Shown: positions 1-9,306 of the stretch, in pieces
Layout of the letters: the number at the start of each line of letters is the position of its first letter
Numbering within the stretch: position 1 is the stretch's first letter
From: Phototrophicus methaneseepsis
GTDB lineage: Bacteria > Chloroflexota > Anaerolineae > Aggregatilineales > Phototrophicaceae
NCBI RefSeq assembly: GCF_015500095.1
Contig: NZ_CP062983.1
Location: forward strand, 2,480,001 to 2,544,000
Direction: 5' to 3'
DNA length: 64,000 bases
Notes under the pieces: model-generated
What the model saw: the letters and a program-made list of their open reading frames with translations, nothing else
Told to the model about the DNA's origin: nothing
Database searches by the model: none
Made by a program: the position numbers and the translations under genes

Positions 1-978
1 CGTCACTATGCACATGTTGACTGCCCAGGTCACCGTGACTACATCAAAAACATGATCACGGGTGCTGCCCAGATGGACGGCGCAATCCTGGTTGTTAGCG
101 CACCGGATGGCCCGATGCCTCAGACACGTGAACACGTGCTGCTGGCTAACCAGGTGAACGTGCCTGCGATGGTTGTGTTCCTGAACAAAATCGACCAGAT
201 GGACGATCCTGAACTGATCGAACTGGTTGAGATGGAACTGTCGGAACTGTTGGAATCCTATGAATTCGATCCCAACACCCCCATCGTCAAGGGTAGCGCT
301 CTGGCTGCTACCGAGAGCGATAGTGAAGACTATAACGCTCCGGAATATGCACCCATCATTGAGCTGATGAAGACTGTTGATGAATGGATTCCGACCCCGG
401 AACGTGAAACCGACAAGCCCTTCCTGATGCCTGTTGAAGACGTCTTCAGCATCAAGGGCCGTGGTACTGTTGTGACCGGTCGTGTTGAACGTGGCACCCT
501 CAAGAAGGGTGAGGAAATCGATATCGTCGGCCTGCGTGATGCTATCCAGCACACCACCGTCACCGGTATCGAAATGTTCCACAAGGAACTGGACCAGGCT
601 CAGGCTGGCGACAACGCTGGTATCCTGCTGCGTGGTACCACTCGTGACGAAGTGGAACGTGGTATGGTGCTCGCCAAGAAGGGCAGCATCAACCCGCACA
701 AGAAATTCCGTGGCGAAGTCTACATCCTCAAGAAGGATGAAGGTGGTCGTCATAAGGCTTTCTTCAGCGGTTACCGCCCGCAGTTCTACCTCCGTACCAT
801 GGACGTTACGGGCACCATCACTCTGCCGGAAGGCGTGGAAATGGTTATGCCTGGTGACAACGTCAACCTGGATGTGGAACTCATCATGCCGGTCGCCCTG
901 GAACAAGGTTCCAAATTCGCGATCCGTGAAGGTGGTCTGACCGTCGGCGCTGGTGTTATCACCCAGATTCTGGACTAG
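1..978 (+). CDS. tuf: Elongation factor Tu, 5'-truncated by window edge
   Basis: GTPase that carries aminoacyl-tRNA to the ribosomal A site. The reading frame is open from base 1 and gives 325 residues of a protein usually about 400 long, so the P-loop and first switch lie outside the window. Visible are the G3 box DCPGH, then [17 protein letters not shown], the G4 box NKID, and domains 2 and 3 to the normal C-terminus. The residue after the catalytic His is Arg (GHRDY) where bacterial EF-Tu normally has Ala; Arg is the eukaryotic/archaeal EF-1A residue. It lies directly upstream of rpsJ, the usual str-S10 order. Identity is certain. Confidence 0.98.
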   Translation, partial: RHYAHVDCPGHRDYIKNMITGAAQMDGAILVVSAPDGPMPQTREHVLLANQVNVPAMVVFLNKIDQMDDPELIELVEMELSELLESYEFDPNTPIVKGSALAATESDSEDYNAPEYAPIIELMKTVDEWIPTPERETDKPFLMPVEDVFSIKGRGTVVTGRVERGTLKKGEEIDIVGLRDAIQHTTVTGIEMFHKELDQAQAGDNAGILLRGTTRDEVERGMVLAKKGSINPHKKFRGEVYILKKDEGGRHKAFFSGYRPQFYLRTMDVTGTITLPEGVEMVMPGDNVNLDVELIMPVALEQGSKFAIREGGLTVGAGVITQILD

Positions 979-1001
979 GCACCGCCATAATACGGTATGT
1001 G

Positions 1002-1056
1002 TATGCCGGGGTTCAAGTTATGGCCCCGGTATATTTATCCCAGGCTTTTTCTGGGG
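1002..1056 (+). terminator. Two consecutive hairpins after tuf
   Basis: A 10-bp stem (1002-1011 with 1024-1033, core CCGGGG/CCCCGG, 12-base loop) is followed by a second stem (1038-1043 with 1051-1056, loop containing five Ts). Neither has a clean run of Ts after it. They could slow or partly terminate transcription between tuf and rpsJ, or be a processing site; a strong terminator is not supported. Confidence 0.4.
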
Positions 1057-1092
1057 ACAATAGCTAGTAGGTGACGAACTGAAGGGTTCGCA

Positions 1093-1404
1093 ATGGCAGT
1101 CAGAAACAAAATTCGCATTCGGTTGAAAGCATACGATCATCGTGTGTTGGATGAATCCGCTCGGCGGATTGTCGAAACCGCCGAACGTGCGGGGGCTAGG
1201 GTTGTCGGCCCGGTGCCATTACCAACAAAGCTAGAACGCTTTACGGTACGGCGCTCGACCTTCATCGACAAAGACTCCCAGGAGCACTTCGAAATCCGGA
1301 CGCACAAGCGTCTTATCGATGTGCTTGATCCTGAGAGCAAGACGATTGACGCGCTCATGCGGCTGAATTTGCCCGCGGGCGTCGATATCGAGATGAAGAT
1401 TTAA
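1093..1404 (+). CDS. rpsJ: 30S ribosomal protein S10
   Basis: Protein of the 30S head; in other bacteria it also pairs with NusB in antitermination. The 103 residues match the family length, with the typical [14 protein letters not shown] start and a [22 protein letters not shown] core. A GAAGGG ribosome-binding site lies 5-10 bases before the ATG. It heads the ribosomal gene run. Unlike the tightly packed genes that follow, it is separated from rplC by 287 bases of structured sequence. Confidence 0.98.
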   Translation: MAVRNKIRIRLKAYDHRVLDESARRIVETAERAGARVVGPVPLPTKLERFTVRRSTFIDKDSQEHFEIRTHKRLIDVLDPESKTIDALMRLNLPAGVDIEMKI

Positions 1405-1691
1405 CGCGAAGATTACGAACAAGGCACGCTTCACAACGTCGCACGACACCATAACTATGAAGCTGTTTTGCAAGAAAAAAGATCCGCGTTAGGGTGCTAG
1501 CTTTAATAAAATCGCTAGCGCACTCGTCTGAGAGGACGAGCCACCCCGTTCGGTGAGATAACAATGAAATCAGGTAGTTTGTGTGGGAGGGGAACTAGTC
1601 CCGCGCTGGTTTAATATCGCATGTTGGAGATGGTAACAATGTTTCTCGTACGCGAAGATTGCGCGTCTAACCCCCCTCTGGAGGCTGAATC
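1405..1691 (+). promoter_or_regulatory. Structured leader between rpsJ and rplC
   Basis: This 287-base gap holds consecutive hairpins: 1494-1501 with 1514-1521 (GCTAGC repeated as an inverted repeat, 12-base AT-rich loop), 1523-1528 with 1535-1540, 1542-1545 with 1552-1555, 1590-1593 with 1599-1602, and ACGCG/CGCGT at 1650-1666. Elsewhere ribosomal proteins (L4 in enterics) autoregulate S10-type operons by binding such leaders, so an autoregulatory RNA is my inference. No T-run marks a simple terminator. A short frame at 1639-1695 overlaps the rplC start. Confidence 0.45.
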
Positions 1692-2327
1692 ATGAAGGGC
1701 ATGATTGGCAGAAAAGTGGGCATGACCCAAGTTTTTGATGAACAGGGTAACGTGATCCCTGTAACAGTGATCGAAGCAGGCCCCTGCTACGTCACTCAAA
1801 TCCGCGATGCGGAGCGCGATGGCTACGCTGCAATTCAGCTCGGTTTTGAAGAAACCAAGCCGCAGCGTTTGACCAAGGGGCAAATCGGCCACCTACAAAA
1901 GAACAACCTGCCAGCACTGCGCATCTTACGCGAGTTCCGCGTGCGCAATGGCGACGCGACGGAACTGGCAGAGGGCGTAGAAATTAAGGTGGATGTCTTC
2001 TCAGAAGGTGACGTGGTCGATGTCATCGGGACGAGCAAGGGCCGTGGTTTCGCTGGTACCATTAAGCGGCACGGTTTCGCTCGTGGGCCTAAGACACATG
2101 GTCAATCCGATCGTATGCGCTCCCCAGGTTCGATTGGTATGTGCGCGGCACCCGGTCGCACTTTGAAGGGCCAGCGCATGGCAGGTCGTATGGGCAATGA
2201 TCGTGTGACGGTGCAGAACTTAAAAGTGGTTCGCATCGACTCGGAAAAGAACCTGCTCGCTGTGCGCGGGTCGGTGCCGGGTGCACGCGGTGGTATTGTC
2301 ATTATCAAGTCCGCACATCAAGCGTAG
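1692..2327 (+). CDS. rplC: 50S ribosomal protein L3
   Basis: Early-assembly 50S protein whose long extension reaches toward the peptidyl transferase centre. It has 211 residues, normal length. It starts [15 protein letters not shown] and contains the family signature region with [18 protein letters not shown] and [18 protein letters not shown] at 1680-1684 sets the ATG start. It is the first gene after the structured gap, so it is the likely entry point for any leader-mediated control. Its TAG is 17 bases before the rplD ATG. Confidence 0.98.
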   Translation: MKGMIGRKVGMTQVFDEQGNVIPVTVIEAGPCYVTQIRDAERDGYAAIQLGFEETKPQRLTKGQIGHLQKNNLPALRILREFRVRNGDATELAEGVEIKVDVFSEGDVVDVIGTSKGRGFAGTIKRHGFARGPKTHGQSDRMRSPGSIGMCAAPGRTLKGQRMAGRMGNDRVTVQNLKVVRIDSEKNLLAVRGSVPGARGGIVIIKSAHQA

Positions 2328-2344
2328 TGCGGAGGAGGTTAACA

Positions 2345-2995
2345 ATGGCACAAGTTCCGGTGATGAACGCAGCAGGTAAAGAAATCGATAAGGTGACTTT
2401 GCCCGCTGATATTTTCGAAGTCGAAGTTAATGTTGGTCTGATGCATCAAGCATTTGTGCGCCAGATGGCGAACGCTCGTCAGGGCACCAACAGCACCAAA
2501 CGCCGTGGCGAAGTTCGTGGCTCAACCGCCAAGATCTATCGCCAAAAAGGCACAGGCCGCGCCCGTCATGGTGCGCGTACAGCGCCGATCTTCGTTGGCG
2601 GTGGCCAGGCCCATGGGCCCAAGCCACGCAGCTACGAAAAGGATATGCCGAAGAAGATGCGCCGTGGCGCCATCCGTAGTGCGCTTAGCGCGCTGCTGCG
2701 CGATGAGCAACTGGTCATTATCGATAAATTTGGTATCGATCAGCCGCGCACCAAGGACATCAAGCAGATTCTGCAGGCGCTAACCGGTGGTGAAAATGCA
2801 CTCGTGCTGTTTACCGAAGGCAGCGAGAACATTCAACGCAGTGTCAGCAACCTGCCGAAGGCGCAGGCCCTGCGTGCGAATTACCTCAACGTGCGTGACC
2901 TGTTGCAATATGACAAGGTTATCCTGCCGCTAGATGCACTCGACGTTATCGTCAGCATCTGGGGTACGCAGAAGGAGGGCGCTACCAATGCCTGA
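2345..2995 (+). CDS. rplD: 50S ribosomal protein L4
   Basis: Exit-tunnel protein and, in some bacteria, translational/transcriptional repressor of its own operon. The frame also opens at a GTG at 2327, but AGGAGG sits just before the ATG at 2345, which gives 216 residues starting MAQVPVMNAAG. The conserved tunnel-loop region with RQKGTGRARHG and the FVGGGQAHGPKPRSY stretch are intact. Its end overlaps the start of rplW by 8 bases, implying translational coupling. Confidence 0.97.
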   Translation: MAQVPVMNAAGKEIDKVTLPADIFEVEVNVGLMHQAFVRQMANARQGTNSTKRRGEVRGSTAKIYRQKGTGRARHGARTAPIFVGGGQAHGPKPRSYEKDMPKKMRRGAIRSALSALLRDEQLVIIDKFGIDQPRTKDIKQILQALTGGENALVLFTEGSENIQRSVSNLPKAQALRANYLNVRDLLQYDKVILPLDALDVIVSIWGTQKEGATNA

Positions 2996-3287
2996 GTTGC
3001 ATGAGTATGAAGTCATACGCCGCCCGGTCATTACAGAAAAAAGCAACACCCTGACCGAGTCAAACCAGTATGTCTTTGAAGTGGCATCCAACGCGAATAA
3101 GATCCAAATTAAGAACGCGGTGGAAACCATCTTCGACATTCCTGGTAAGGTCGTTAAAGTCCGTACCATGGTGATGCCCGCTAAGCGCGGTCGCCGTGGT
3201 CGTAAAATGTTTATTCGTCATCGCGAGTGGAAAAAAGCAGTTGTCACACTCGAAGCTGGCGAAGAACTTGAACTGTTCAACGTCTAA
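2988..3287 (+). CDS. rplW: 50S ribosomal protein L23
   Basis: Protein at the rim of the peptide exit tunnel, docking site for trigger factor and SRP. The frame extends upstream, but the ATG at 2988 fits the family (99 residues, [19 protein letters not shown]) and has GGAGG about 10 bases upstream, inside the end of rplD. The basic C-terminal loop [10 protein letters not shown] is present. Twelve bases containing AAGGAGG separate it from rplB. Confidence 0.97.
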   Translation: MPELHEYEVIRRPVITEKSNTLTESNQYVFEVASNANKIQIKNAVETIFDIPGKVVKVRTMVMPAKRGRRGRKMFIRHREWKKAVVTLEAGEELELFNV

Positions 3288-3298
3288 GGAGGCCAACA

Positions 3299-4132
3299 AT
3301 GCCGATTAAAGCCTATAAACCGACCTCGGCAGGCCGTCGTGGCATGACGGGGTTCACGTTCGAGGAAGTGACAAAGAGCCAACCAGAACGCTCCCTGACG
3401 ACAGCCCTGCGCCGCAGCGGTGGTCGTAACAACCAGGGTCGCGTCACAGTGCGCCATCGTGGTGGTGGTCACAAGCGTCGTTACCGTATTATTGACTTCA
3501 AGCGCAACAAGTTCGACAGCCGCGCCGAAGTCATTGCCATCGAATACGACCCGAACCGGTCCGCACGTATTGCACTCGTGCAGTACGAAGATGGTGAAAA
3601 GCGCTACATCATTGCGCCTCTGGGCGTTAAGGTGGGCGACACAATTGGTAACGGTGAACTTGCAGAACTTCGCCCGGGGAATGCCCTCATCTTGAGAGAC
3701 ATCCCTGTTGGTACCGTGGTTCACAATGTTGAATTGAAGCCAGGTAAGGGCGGCCAGGTCGCTCGCTCAGCTGGTGCATCCGCCCAGTTGCTGGCTAAAG
3801 AAGGTACCTATGCCACACTGCGTATGCCCAGTGGCGAAATGCGCCAGATTCATGAGAATTGCATGGCGACCATTGGCCAGGTTGGCAACACAGAACATGG
3901 CAACATCACCCTGGGTAAAGCAGGCCGCCGTCGCTGGTTAGGCTGGCGTCCTGGTGTGCGTGGTACTGCACAGGATCCCGCATCCCACCCACATGGTGGT
4001 GGTGAAGGCCGCAGTGGTATCGGTATGGCTGCGCCGAAGACACCCTGGGGTAAACCCGCATTGGGCGTTCGGACGCGTACAAACAAGCGTACCGATCGTT
4101 TCATCATTCGTCGGCGCGGTAAGCGGCGTTAA
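3299..4132 (+). CDS. rplB: 50S ribosomal protein L2
   Basis: Largest primary rRNA-binding protein of the 50S, needed for subunit joining and peptidyl transferase activity. It has 277 residues, standard length. The C-terminal [12 protein letters not shown] segment holds the conserved functional His, followed by [14 protein letters not shown] and a basic tail. AAGGAGG lies 6-12 bases before the ATG. Confidence 0.98.
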   Translation: MPIKAYKPTSAGRRGMTGFTFEEVTKSQPERSLTTALRRSGGRNNQGRVTVRHRGGGHKRRYRIIDFKRNKFDSRAEVIAIEYDPNRSARIALVQYEDGEKRYIIAPLGVKVGDTIGNGELAELRPGNALILRDIPVGTVVHNVELKPGKGGQVARSAGASAQLLAKEGTYATLRMPSGEMRQIHENCMATIGQVGNTEHGNITLGKAGRRRWLGWRPGVRGTAQDPASHPHGGGEGRSGIGMAAPKTPWGKPALGVRTRTNKRTDRFIIRRRGKRR

Positions 4133-4155
4133 TCTGGTACGAGGAGTGTATTGAG

Positions 4156-4431
4156 ATGGGACGTTCATTAAAGAAGGGCCCGTACATCGAGCCTAGCCTG
4201 CTCAACAAGGTGGAAACGCTGAACGAGCAGAACAAAAAGACCGTCATCAAGACCTGGAGCCGTGCCAGCACGATTTTCCCGCAGATGATTGGTCACACAA
4301 TTGCAGTCCACGATGGTCGCCGCCATGTTCCGATTTACATCACGGAAAACATGGTTGGCCACAAGCTTGGCGAGTTTGCACCCACCCGTACCTATCGTGG
4401 GCACCTGGCCGAGCGCAAGAAGAAGAGATAA
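4156..4431 (+). CDS. rpsS: 30S ribosomal protein S19
   Basis: Protein of the 30S head that works with S13 at the subunit bridge. It has 91 residues, with the typical [16 protein letters not shown] start and the conserved [23 protein letters not shown] region (quoted in part). GAGGAG precedes the ATG. It stands between rplB and rplV as in all S10 operons. Confidence 0.98.
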   Translation: MGRSLKKGPYIEPSLLNKVETLNEQNKKTVIKTWSRASTIFPQMIGHTIAVHDGRRHVPIYITENMVGHKLGEFAPTRTYRGHLAERKKKR

Positions 4432-4440
4432 TAGGAGCGC

Positions 4441-4785
4441 ATGATGGACGTTAAAGCTAAGACTCGCTTCCTGCCGATCTCTTCTCAAAAGCTGGCACTG
4501 GTATGCGATAAAGTTCGTGGCATGGGGGCAGAAGAAGCACTTGTCGTGCTCAACTATATGCCCCATAAAGGTGCAGATTTTGTGCGTAAGACCGTCGCCA
4601 GTGCGATGGCAAACGCCGAGAACAACTTCGAACTGGACCGCGATGATCTCTATATCTCTGCGATCTGGTCTGGCGAAGGTCCCCGGTTAAAGCGCTACAA
4701 AGCTGGTGCTCGTGGTCGCTATAAACCGCGTGTGCGCCGTCTTTCTCACCTTTGGGTCACACTGTCAGAGCGAGAGGAAGAGTAA
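4441..4785 (+). CDS. rplV: 50S ribosomal protein L22
   Basis: Protein contacting all 23S domains; its beta-hairpin lines the exit tunnel and is a macrolide-resistance site. It has 114 residues. Two adjacent ATGs (4441 and 4444) are possible starts; AGGAG only a few bases upstream suits the second slightly better. The hairpin region GPRLKRYKAGARGRYKP is conserved. The rpsC ATG follows after 4 bases. Confidence 0.96.
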   Translation: MMDVKAKTRFLPISSQKLALVCDKVRGMGAEEALVVLNYMPHKGADFVRKTVASAMANAENNFELDRDDLYISAIWSGEGPRLKRYKAGARGRYKPRVRRLSHLWVTLSEREEE

Positions 4786-4789
4786 GCAT

Positions 4790-5452
4790 ATGGGGCGTAA
4801 AGTTAACCCGATTGGGATGCGGTTAAAAATCACGCGCGATTGGGATGCGCGTTGGTTTGCAGAAGGCGAACGTTATGTCGAGCTGCTGCAAGAAGACCGC
4901 ATGATTCGTGAATTTGTCAAGAAAGAAACGGAACGCGCTGGTGTCAGCCGTATCGAAATCGAGCGTCAGCCGAATGTGGTGGTTATCACCATTCACACCG
5001 TCCGTCCTGGCCTGATCATTGGCCGTAAGGGCGAGACCGTGAAGAAGCTGCGCCAGGCACTTCAGGGACGTACAGGTGGTAAATCTGTCCGTGTCGAAGT
5101 CAGCGAGATCGAAAAGCCCGACCTGGATGCGACCCTCGTCGCCGAGAACATCTCCGGCCAGTTGGAACGTCGTATTGGTCACAGCCGCGCCATGAAGCGT
5201 GCCATGACCCAGGCGATGCGCCAGGGCGCAGAAGGCATCCGTATCGAAGTCAGCGGGCGCCTGGGTGGTGGTGACATGTCTCGTCGTGAGATGATGTCCG
5301 AAGGCCGCGTGCCTCGTAACACCCTGCGTGCTGGCATCGACTATGGCACCGCCGAAGCAGATACGACCTTTGGTCGCATCGGCGTCAAAGTGTGGGTCTA
5401 CACGGGTGATGTCTTGGAAGAAGAGTCGCGGTCTGACGTTTACGTCAGTTAA
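4790..5452 (+). CDS. rpsC: 30S ribosomal protein S3
   Basis: 30S head protein at the mRNA entry channel, with RNA helicase activity shared with S4 and S5. The frame is open further upstream inside rplV, but the ATG at 4790 gives the canonical MGRKVNPIGMRL start and 220 residues. The KH-type RNA-binding motif VIGRKGE-like segment (IIGRKGETVKKL, residues about 75-86) and the RMSRREMM-like C-terminal region (SRREMMSEGRVP) are visible. GAGGAAGAG in the end of rplV serves as ribosome-binding site. Confidence 0.97.
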   Translation: MGRKVNPIGMRLKITRDWDARWFAEGERYVELLQEDRMIREFVKKETERAGVSRIEIERQPNVVVITIHTVRPGLIIGRKGETVKKLRQALQGRTGGKSVRVEVSEIEKPDLDATLVAENISGQLERRIGHSRAMKRAMTQAMRQGAEGIRIEVSGRLGGGDMSRREMMSEGRVPRNTLRAGIDYGTAEADTTFGRIGVKVWVYTGDVLEEESRSDVYVS

Positions 5453-5486
5453 GCGCACGCCGTAGTGTGAACGAGGAGTAATTACG

Positions 5487-5921
5487 ATGCTAATGCCAAA
5501 GCGGACAAAGTACCGCAAGCAAATGCGTGGTCGCATGCGGGGTAAGGCGTATCGTGGCTCAACAGTCGCCTTTGGCGATTATGGCCTACAAGCGACGTCA
5601 CCGGTATGGATGACCAGCCGCCAGATTGAAGCGGCTCGCCGTGCGCTGGTGCGCTACATCAAGCGTCGCGGTAAGGTGTGGATTCGTGTCTTCCCCGATA
5701 AACCTTATACCCAGAAAGCTGCGGAAACGCGCATGGGTAGTGGTAAGGGCTCGGTGGAGTATTACGTGGCCGTTGTCAAACCAGGGCGTGTCTTGTTCGA
5801 AATGAGTGGTGTGCCAGAAGATCTGGCCCGTGAGGCCTTCCGCCTTGCCGCAGCAAAGCTGCCTTGCTCGACCAAGTTCGTCAAACGGGTTGACCCCATC
5901 AGTGGTTTGGAGATGAGCTAA
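5487..5921 (+). CDS. rplP: 50S ribosomal protein L16
   Basis: Late-assembling 50S protein near the A-site tRNA elbow, required for peptidyl transferase function. It has 144 residues starting [16 protein letters not shown], so the first ATG is used rather than the third-codon ATG. GAGGAG lies upstream. The conserved [14 protein letters not shown] and [14 protein letters not shown] segments are intact. The TAA shares its last base with the rpmC ATG. Confidence 0.98.
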   Translation: MLMPKRTKYRKQMRGRMRGKAYRGSTVAFGDYGLQATSPVWMTSRQIEAARRALVRYIKRRGKVWIRVFPDKPYTQKAAETRMGSGKGSVEYYVAVVKPGRVLFEMSGVPEDLAREAFRLAAAKLPCSTKFVKRVDPISGLEMS

Positions 5922-6145
5922 TGGCTTCAATATATTCCGCTGAACTGCGTGCAATGTCTGACGACGAGCTGGGTGATAAGCTGGAAGAGCTTAAGCAAGA
6001 TATGCTCACCATGCGCCTGAACTACTCTATCGGTGAACTCACCGATACGTCCGAGTTCAAGAAGTCACGTCGCACCATCGCCCGCATCGAGACGATCTTG
6101 CGCCAACGCCAATTGGCCGCGCAAGTAGCGAGTGAGGAAAGCTAA
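5921..6145 (+). CDS. rpmC: 50S ribosomal protein L29
   Basis: Small two-helix protein at the exit-tunnel rim next to L23. It has 74 residues; the family hallmark ELxxKLEELKQDMLTMR is seen near residues 17-33, followed by RRTIARIETILRQRQ. The start overlaps the rplP stop by one base (TAATG), so translation is probably coupled to rplP. Confidence 0.96.
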   Translation: MASIYSAELRAMSDDELGDKLEELKQDMLTMRLNYSIGELTDTSEFKKSRRTIARIETILRQRQLAAQVASEES

Positions 6146-6148
6146 ACG

Positions 6149-6403
6149 ATGGCGAATCAACGTAGACGACTGATTGGTCGTGTAGTCAGCGACAAGATGC
6201 AAAATACGGTTACGGTAGCCATTGAACTCCGTAACATGCATCCTGTCTATAAAAAGGTTGTGTCGTCCACCAAAAAAGTGTACGCACATGATGAAAGTAA
6301 TTCGATCCCGGTTGGCGCCGTCGTGCGCATTGTCGAAAGCCGACCGCTCAGCAAGTTAAAGCGTTGGGTGGTCGAAGAAGTCCTCGACCAACCGGCCAGT
6401 TAA
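6149..6403 (+). CDS. rpsQ: 30S ribosomal protein S17
   Basis: Primary binder of the 16S 5' domain that helps start 30S assembly. It has 84 residues, with [19 protein letters not shown] at the N-terminus and the conserved [27 protein letters not shown] region (quoted in part). GAGGAAAG at the end of rpmC serves as ribosome-binding site. Confidence 0.97.
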   Translation: MANQRRRLIGRVVSDKMQNTVTVAIELRNMHPVYKKVVSSTKKVYAHDESNSIPVGAVVRIVESRPLSKLKRWVVEEVLDQPAS

Positions 6404-6416
6404 GGGAGCTAACAGC

Positions 6417-6788
6417 ATGATCCAGCCAGAATCCAGGTTGAAGATTGCCGACAACAGCGGTGCACAGGAAATCCTCGTCATTCGCGTGTTGGGTGGCTCC
6501 AAAGTGAAGTACGGTCATGTCGGTGATATCGTCGTGGGTGCTGTCAAGAGTGCCAGCACACAGGGCAATATCAAAAAGGGTGAAGTCGTGCGTGCGGTTG
6601 TCGTGCGGGTGAAGAAGGAATATCGCCGCAGCGATGGTTCCTATATCGCCTTCGATGACAATGCTGCCGTCATCCTGGCTGATGACCTGACGAACCCGAG
6701 GGGAACACGCGTCTTCGGGCCGGTAGCGCGTGAATTGCGCGACAAAGGCTTTATGAAGATTGTGTCGTTGGCCCCAGAGACGTTGTAA
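6417..6788 (+). CDS. rplN: 50S ribosomal protein L14
   Basis: Subunit-interface protein that also binds the silencing factor RsfS in other bacteria. It has 123 residues. The start [19 protein letters not shown] and the C-terminal [13 protein letters not shown] plus [10 protein letters not shown] are textbook. GGGAG lies 6-10 bases upstream. Eleven bases separate it from rplX. Confidence 0.98.
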   Translation: MIQPESRLKIADNSGAQEILVIRVLGGSKVKYGHVGDIVVGAVKSASTQGNIKKGEVVRAVVVRVKKEYRRSDGSYIAFDDNAAVILADDLTNPRGTRVFGPVARELRDKGFMKIVSLAPETL

Positions 6789-6799
6789 GGAGTCCTACG

Positions 6800-7123
6800 A
6801 TGCAGCGTGTAAAGAAGGGCGATACCGTTGAGGTGATCGCCGGCAAAGATAGAGGCGAGCGCGGCGAAGTCATCAAAGTGCTCCCTAAAGAAAATCGGGT
6901 CATCGTTGGGGGCGTCAATATGGTTAAGCGCCATATGAAAGCTCGCCAGCAGGGTGGTCAGACCATCCCGGCCCAGATCGTCGAAAAAGACGCACCTTTG
7001 CAACTGTCTAACGTGATGGTGGTATGCCCCGCGTGCGAAGAACGCACCCGTGTTGGCTACCGCGTCCGCGACGACGGTCACAAAGTCCGCGTCTGCAAAA
7101 AATGTAACGCAGATATTGAGTAA
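6800..7123 (+). CDS. rplX: 50S ribosomal protein L24 with zinc-ribbon tail
   Basis: Assembly initiator of the 50S, sitting by the tunnel exit. It has 107 residues. A KOW motif occupies the N-terminus ([20 protein letters not shown]). The C-terminus carries CPAC (76-79) and CKKC (99-102), a four-Cys zinc ribbon found in the zinc-binding form of L24. AAGGAG precedes the ATG. Confidence 0.97.
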   Translation: MQRVKKGDTVEVIAGKDRGERGEVIKVLPKENRVIVGGVNMVKRHMKARQQGGQTIPAQIVEKDAPLQLSNVMVVCPACEERTRVGYRVRDDGHKVRVCKKCNADIE

Positions 7124-7139
7124 ACCGGAGCATAGCCTG

Positions 7140-7691
7140 ATGAGCGAAAAGACGTTACCCAGGTTGCAAGGTCGCTACCGGGAAGAGATCGTGCCAGTTT
7201 TGATGGAAGAGTTCGGCTACGATAACGTGATGCAAGTGCCGAGCATTAAAAAAGTCGTCGTCAACATTGGTATGGGCGAAGCAAACGATAATCCGAAGAC
7301 GATGGATGGTGCAGTGCAAACTCTGCGGACGATTACCGGCCAACAGCCCGTGATCACCCGCGCTCGCAAAAGCATCGCGACATTCAAACTGCGCGAAGGC
7401 CGCGCCATCGGCGTTAAGGTCACCCTGCGTGGTGAGCGTATGTGGAGTTTGTTAGACCGTCTGATGAACGTCGCGCTGCCGCGTATTCGTGACTTCCGTG
7501 GTATCCCCGCGAAGCTCGACGGTCGTGGTAACTACACGGTCGGCCTGCGCGAACAGTTGATCTTCCCGGAAATTGACTTCAACTCGGTCGATAAAGTACG
7601 TGGTATGGAAATTACCATCGTCACGACCGCCCAAACAGATGAAGAAGGCCGCCGACTGCTGGATTTGATGGGCATGCCGTTTACGGAATAG
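7140..7691 (+). CDS. rplE: 50S ribosomal protein L5
   Basis: 5S rRNA-binding protein of the central protuberance that contacts the P-site tRNA. The frame runs open upstream through rplX, but the ATG at 7140 (CGGAG upstream) gives 183 residues, the family norm. The conserved [32 protein letters not shown] and FPEIDFN segments are present. Confidence 0.97.
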   Translation: MSEKTLPRLQGRYREEIVPVLMEEFGYDNVMQVPSIKKVVVNIGMGEANDNPKTMDGAVQTLRTITGQQPVITRARKSIATFKLREGRAIGVKVTLRGERMWSLLDRLMNVALPRIRDFRGIPAKLDGRGNYTVGLREQLIFPEIDFNSVDKVRGMEITIVTTAQTDEEGRRLLDLMGMPFTE

Positions 7692-7729
7692 GCCCGCAAA
7701 GATAGCTGATAAGCGAGTGAGGAAGATAA

Positions 7730-7912
7730 ATGGCTAAAAAATGTATGCCGTATCGTGAAGAACGCCGTAAGTATGAAGTACGCGTGCATAACCGCTGCAA
7801 GAAATGCGGTCGTCCGCGTGGGTACATTCGCCGTTTTGGTTTGTGCCGTATCTGCTTCCGCGAGATGGCGCTGGCTGGGCAGATCCCTGGCGTGGTGAAG
7901 TCGAGCTGGTAA
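7730..7912 (+). CDS. rpsZ: 30S ribosomal protein S14, zinc-binding short form
   Basis: 30S head protein. The 60-residue length and four cysteines (CKKC at 23-26, CRIC at 39-42) identify the short zinc-containing type (as in Bacillus RpsN) rather than the 100-residue zinc-free form. The C-terminus [11 protein letters not shown] is fully typical. GAGGAAG precedes the ATG. Confidence 0.97.
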   Translation: MAKKCMPYREERRKYEVRVHNRCKKCGRPRGYIRRFGLCRICFREMALAGQIPGVVKSSW

Positions 7913-7930
7913 ATAGGGAGCAACATCGCG

Positions 7931-8341
7931 ATGAACACGACAAATGACCCGATTGCAGATATGCTGACGCGCGTTCGTAACGCGTTACTGGCTAAGCACC
8001 GCGAGGTCGCTGTGCCGGTCAGCAAAATCAAACTGGAAATAGCCCGCATTCTTAAAGAAGAAGGCTATGTCGAGGATTATAGCATGGGCGAAGAAAGCCC
8101 TGTGCCGATGATCCATATTTCGCTCAAGTATCATGGCTCGCGCCGCACCCGTCGTCCGGTTATCACCAAGCTGCAACGCATCAGCAAACCGGGCCGCCGC
8201 GTGTACCGTAAGCGCAGCGATCTGCCGATTGTCCTCAGCGGCACCGGTATCGCCATCGTCACCACCCCCAAGGGTGTGATGACCGCGCAGCAGGCACGCA
8301 AAGAAGGTGTTGGTGGTGAAGTGCTGTGCTACGTCTGGTAA
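7931..8341 (+). CDS. rpsH: 30S ribosomal protein S8
   Basis: Primary binder of the 16S central domain; in enterics it represses the spc operon at the L5 start. It has 136 residues. The N-terminus NDPIADMLTRVRNAL and the C-terminus GVMTAQQARKEGVGGEVLCYVW are canonical. GGGAG lies upstream. Confidence 0.97.
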   Translation: MNTTNDPIADMLTRVRNALLAKHREVAVPVSKIKLEIARILKEEGYVEDYSMGEESPVPMIHISLKYHGSRRTRRPVITKLQRISKPGRRVYRKRSDLPIVLSGTGIAIVTTPKGVMTAQQARKEGVGGEVLCYVW

Positions 8342-8355
8342 AGGGGTAAGCGATC

Positions 8356-8904
8356 ATGTCACGTATTGGGAATAAACCCGTCGCTGTGCCCAATAAGGTA
8401 CAGGTGACTGTCAATAAGAACGAAGTGACTGTCAAAGGTCCGAAGGGTGAGTTGAAGGAAACCTTCAACCCGGATATGACGATCAAGGTCGAAGACGGCC
8501 AGATCATCATTGAGCGCCCCAATGACCTCAAGCATTTTAAGGCACTGCATGGCCTGACACGCGCCCTGCTGGCAAACATGGTCACAGGCGTCAGCGAAGG
8601 ATTTCGCAAGACCTTGTTGATCACAGGCGTTGGTTATCAGGCTCAGATGCAGGGCAACAACCTCCAGCTTCGGCTGGGGCATTCCCACGAAGTTATTGTG
8701 GAACCGCCCGAAAATGTGAGCTTTGATGTGCCGAAAGACTCTCGTGGTCAGATGATTCACGTTGATGGCATCGATAAGCAAGTTGTCGGGCAAACGGCTG
8801 CGAATATTCGTGGGTGGCGTCCGCCGGAGCCTTATAAAGGCAAGGGTGTGCGCTATTCAGACGAGAACATTATCCGCAAAGCTGGTAAGGCCGGTAAGAA
8901 ATAA
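8356..8904 (+). CDS. rplF: 50S ribosomal protein L6
   Basis: 50S protein beside the sarcin-ricin loop and the stalk base, near the factor-binding site. It has 182 residues. Two tandem L6 folds are visible, with SRIGNKPV at the start and the signature RPPEPYKGKGVRYSDE near the end. GGGGTAAG lies before the ATG. Confidence 0.97.
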   Translation: MSRIGNKPVAVPNKVQVTVNKNEVTVKGPKGELKETFNPDMTIKVEDGQIIIERPNDLKHFKALHGLTRALLANMVTGVSEGFRKTLLITGVGYQAQMQGNNLQLRLGHSHEVIVEPPENVSFDVPKDSRGQMIHVDGIDKQVVGQTAANIRGWRPPEPYKGKGVRYSDENIIRKAGKAGKK

Positions 8905-8916
8905 AGGTAGGGCAGA

Positions 8917-9291
8917 ATGGCTGATATTCAAGGTCGTCAAAAGTATCAGGCACGCCGCCGCCGCCAGCGCCGCGTACGTGGTAAGGTGGCTGGCACCGCC
9001 GCACGTCCGCGTCTGTGCATCTTCCGCAGTACGAAGAACATCTTCGTGCAGGTGATTGATGACGAGACAGGGCGGACCCTGGTTTCTGCTTCCACCATCG
9101 ACAGCGAAGTCGCTGCACAGGTGGTTGGTAAGACGAAAACAGAAGCTTCACGCATTGTGGGGCAAGTGGTGGCAGAGCGCGCCAAAAACGCCGGTATCGA
9201 AACAGTTGTTTTCGACCGGGGTGGGTTCAAATATCATGGACGGGTCGCTGCGGTTGCCGATGGTGCCCGCGAAGCTGGCCTGAAATTTTAG
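8917..9291 (+). CDS. rplR: 50S ribosomal protein L18
   Basis: 5S rRNA-binding protein of the central protuberance. It has 124 residues, with a basic N-terminus ([11 protein letters not shown]) and the conserved [20 protein letters not shown] and [21 protein letters not shown] motifs (each within family norms). AGGTAGGG precedes the ATG. Confidence 0.97.
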   Translation: MADIQGRQKYQARRRRQRRVRGKVAGTAARPRLCIFRSTKNIFVQVIDDETGRTLVSASTIDSEVAAQVVGKTKTEASRIVGQVVAERAKNAGIETVVFDRGGFKYHGRVAAVADGAREAGLKF

Positions 9292-9306
9292 ACGGGAGAC
9301 GAACGT

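Noticed and set aside
4823-5536. 237-codon minus-strand frame over rpsC
   Set aside because: Covers a conserved ribosomal gene; many His/Thr residues typical of antisense translation.
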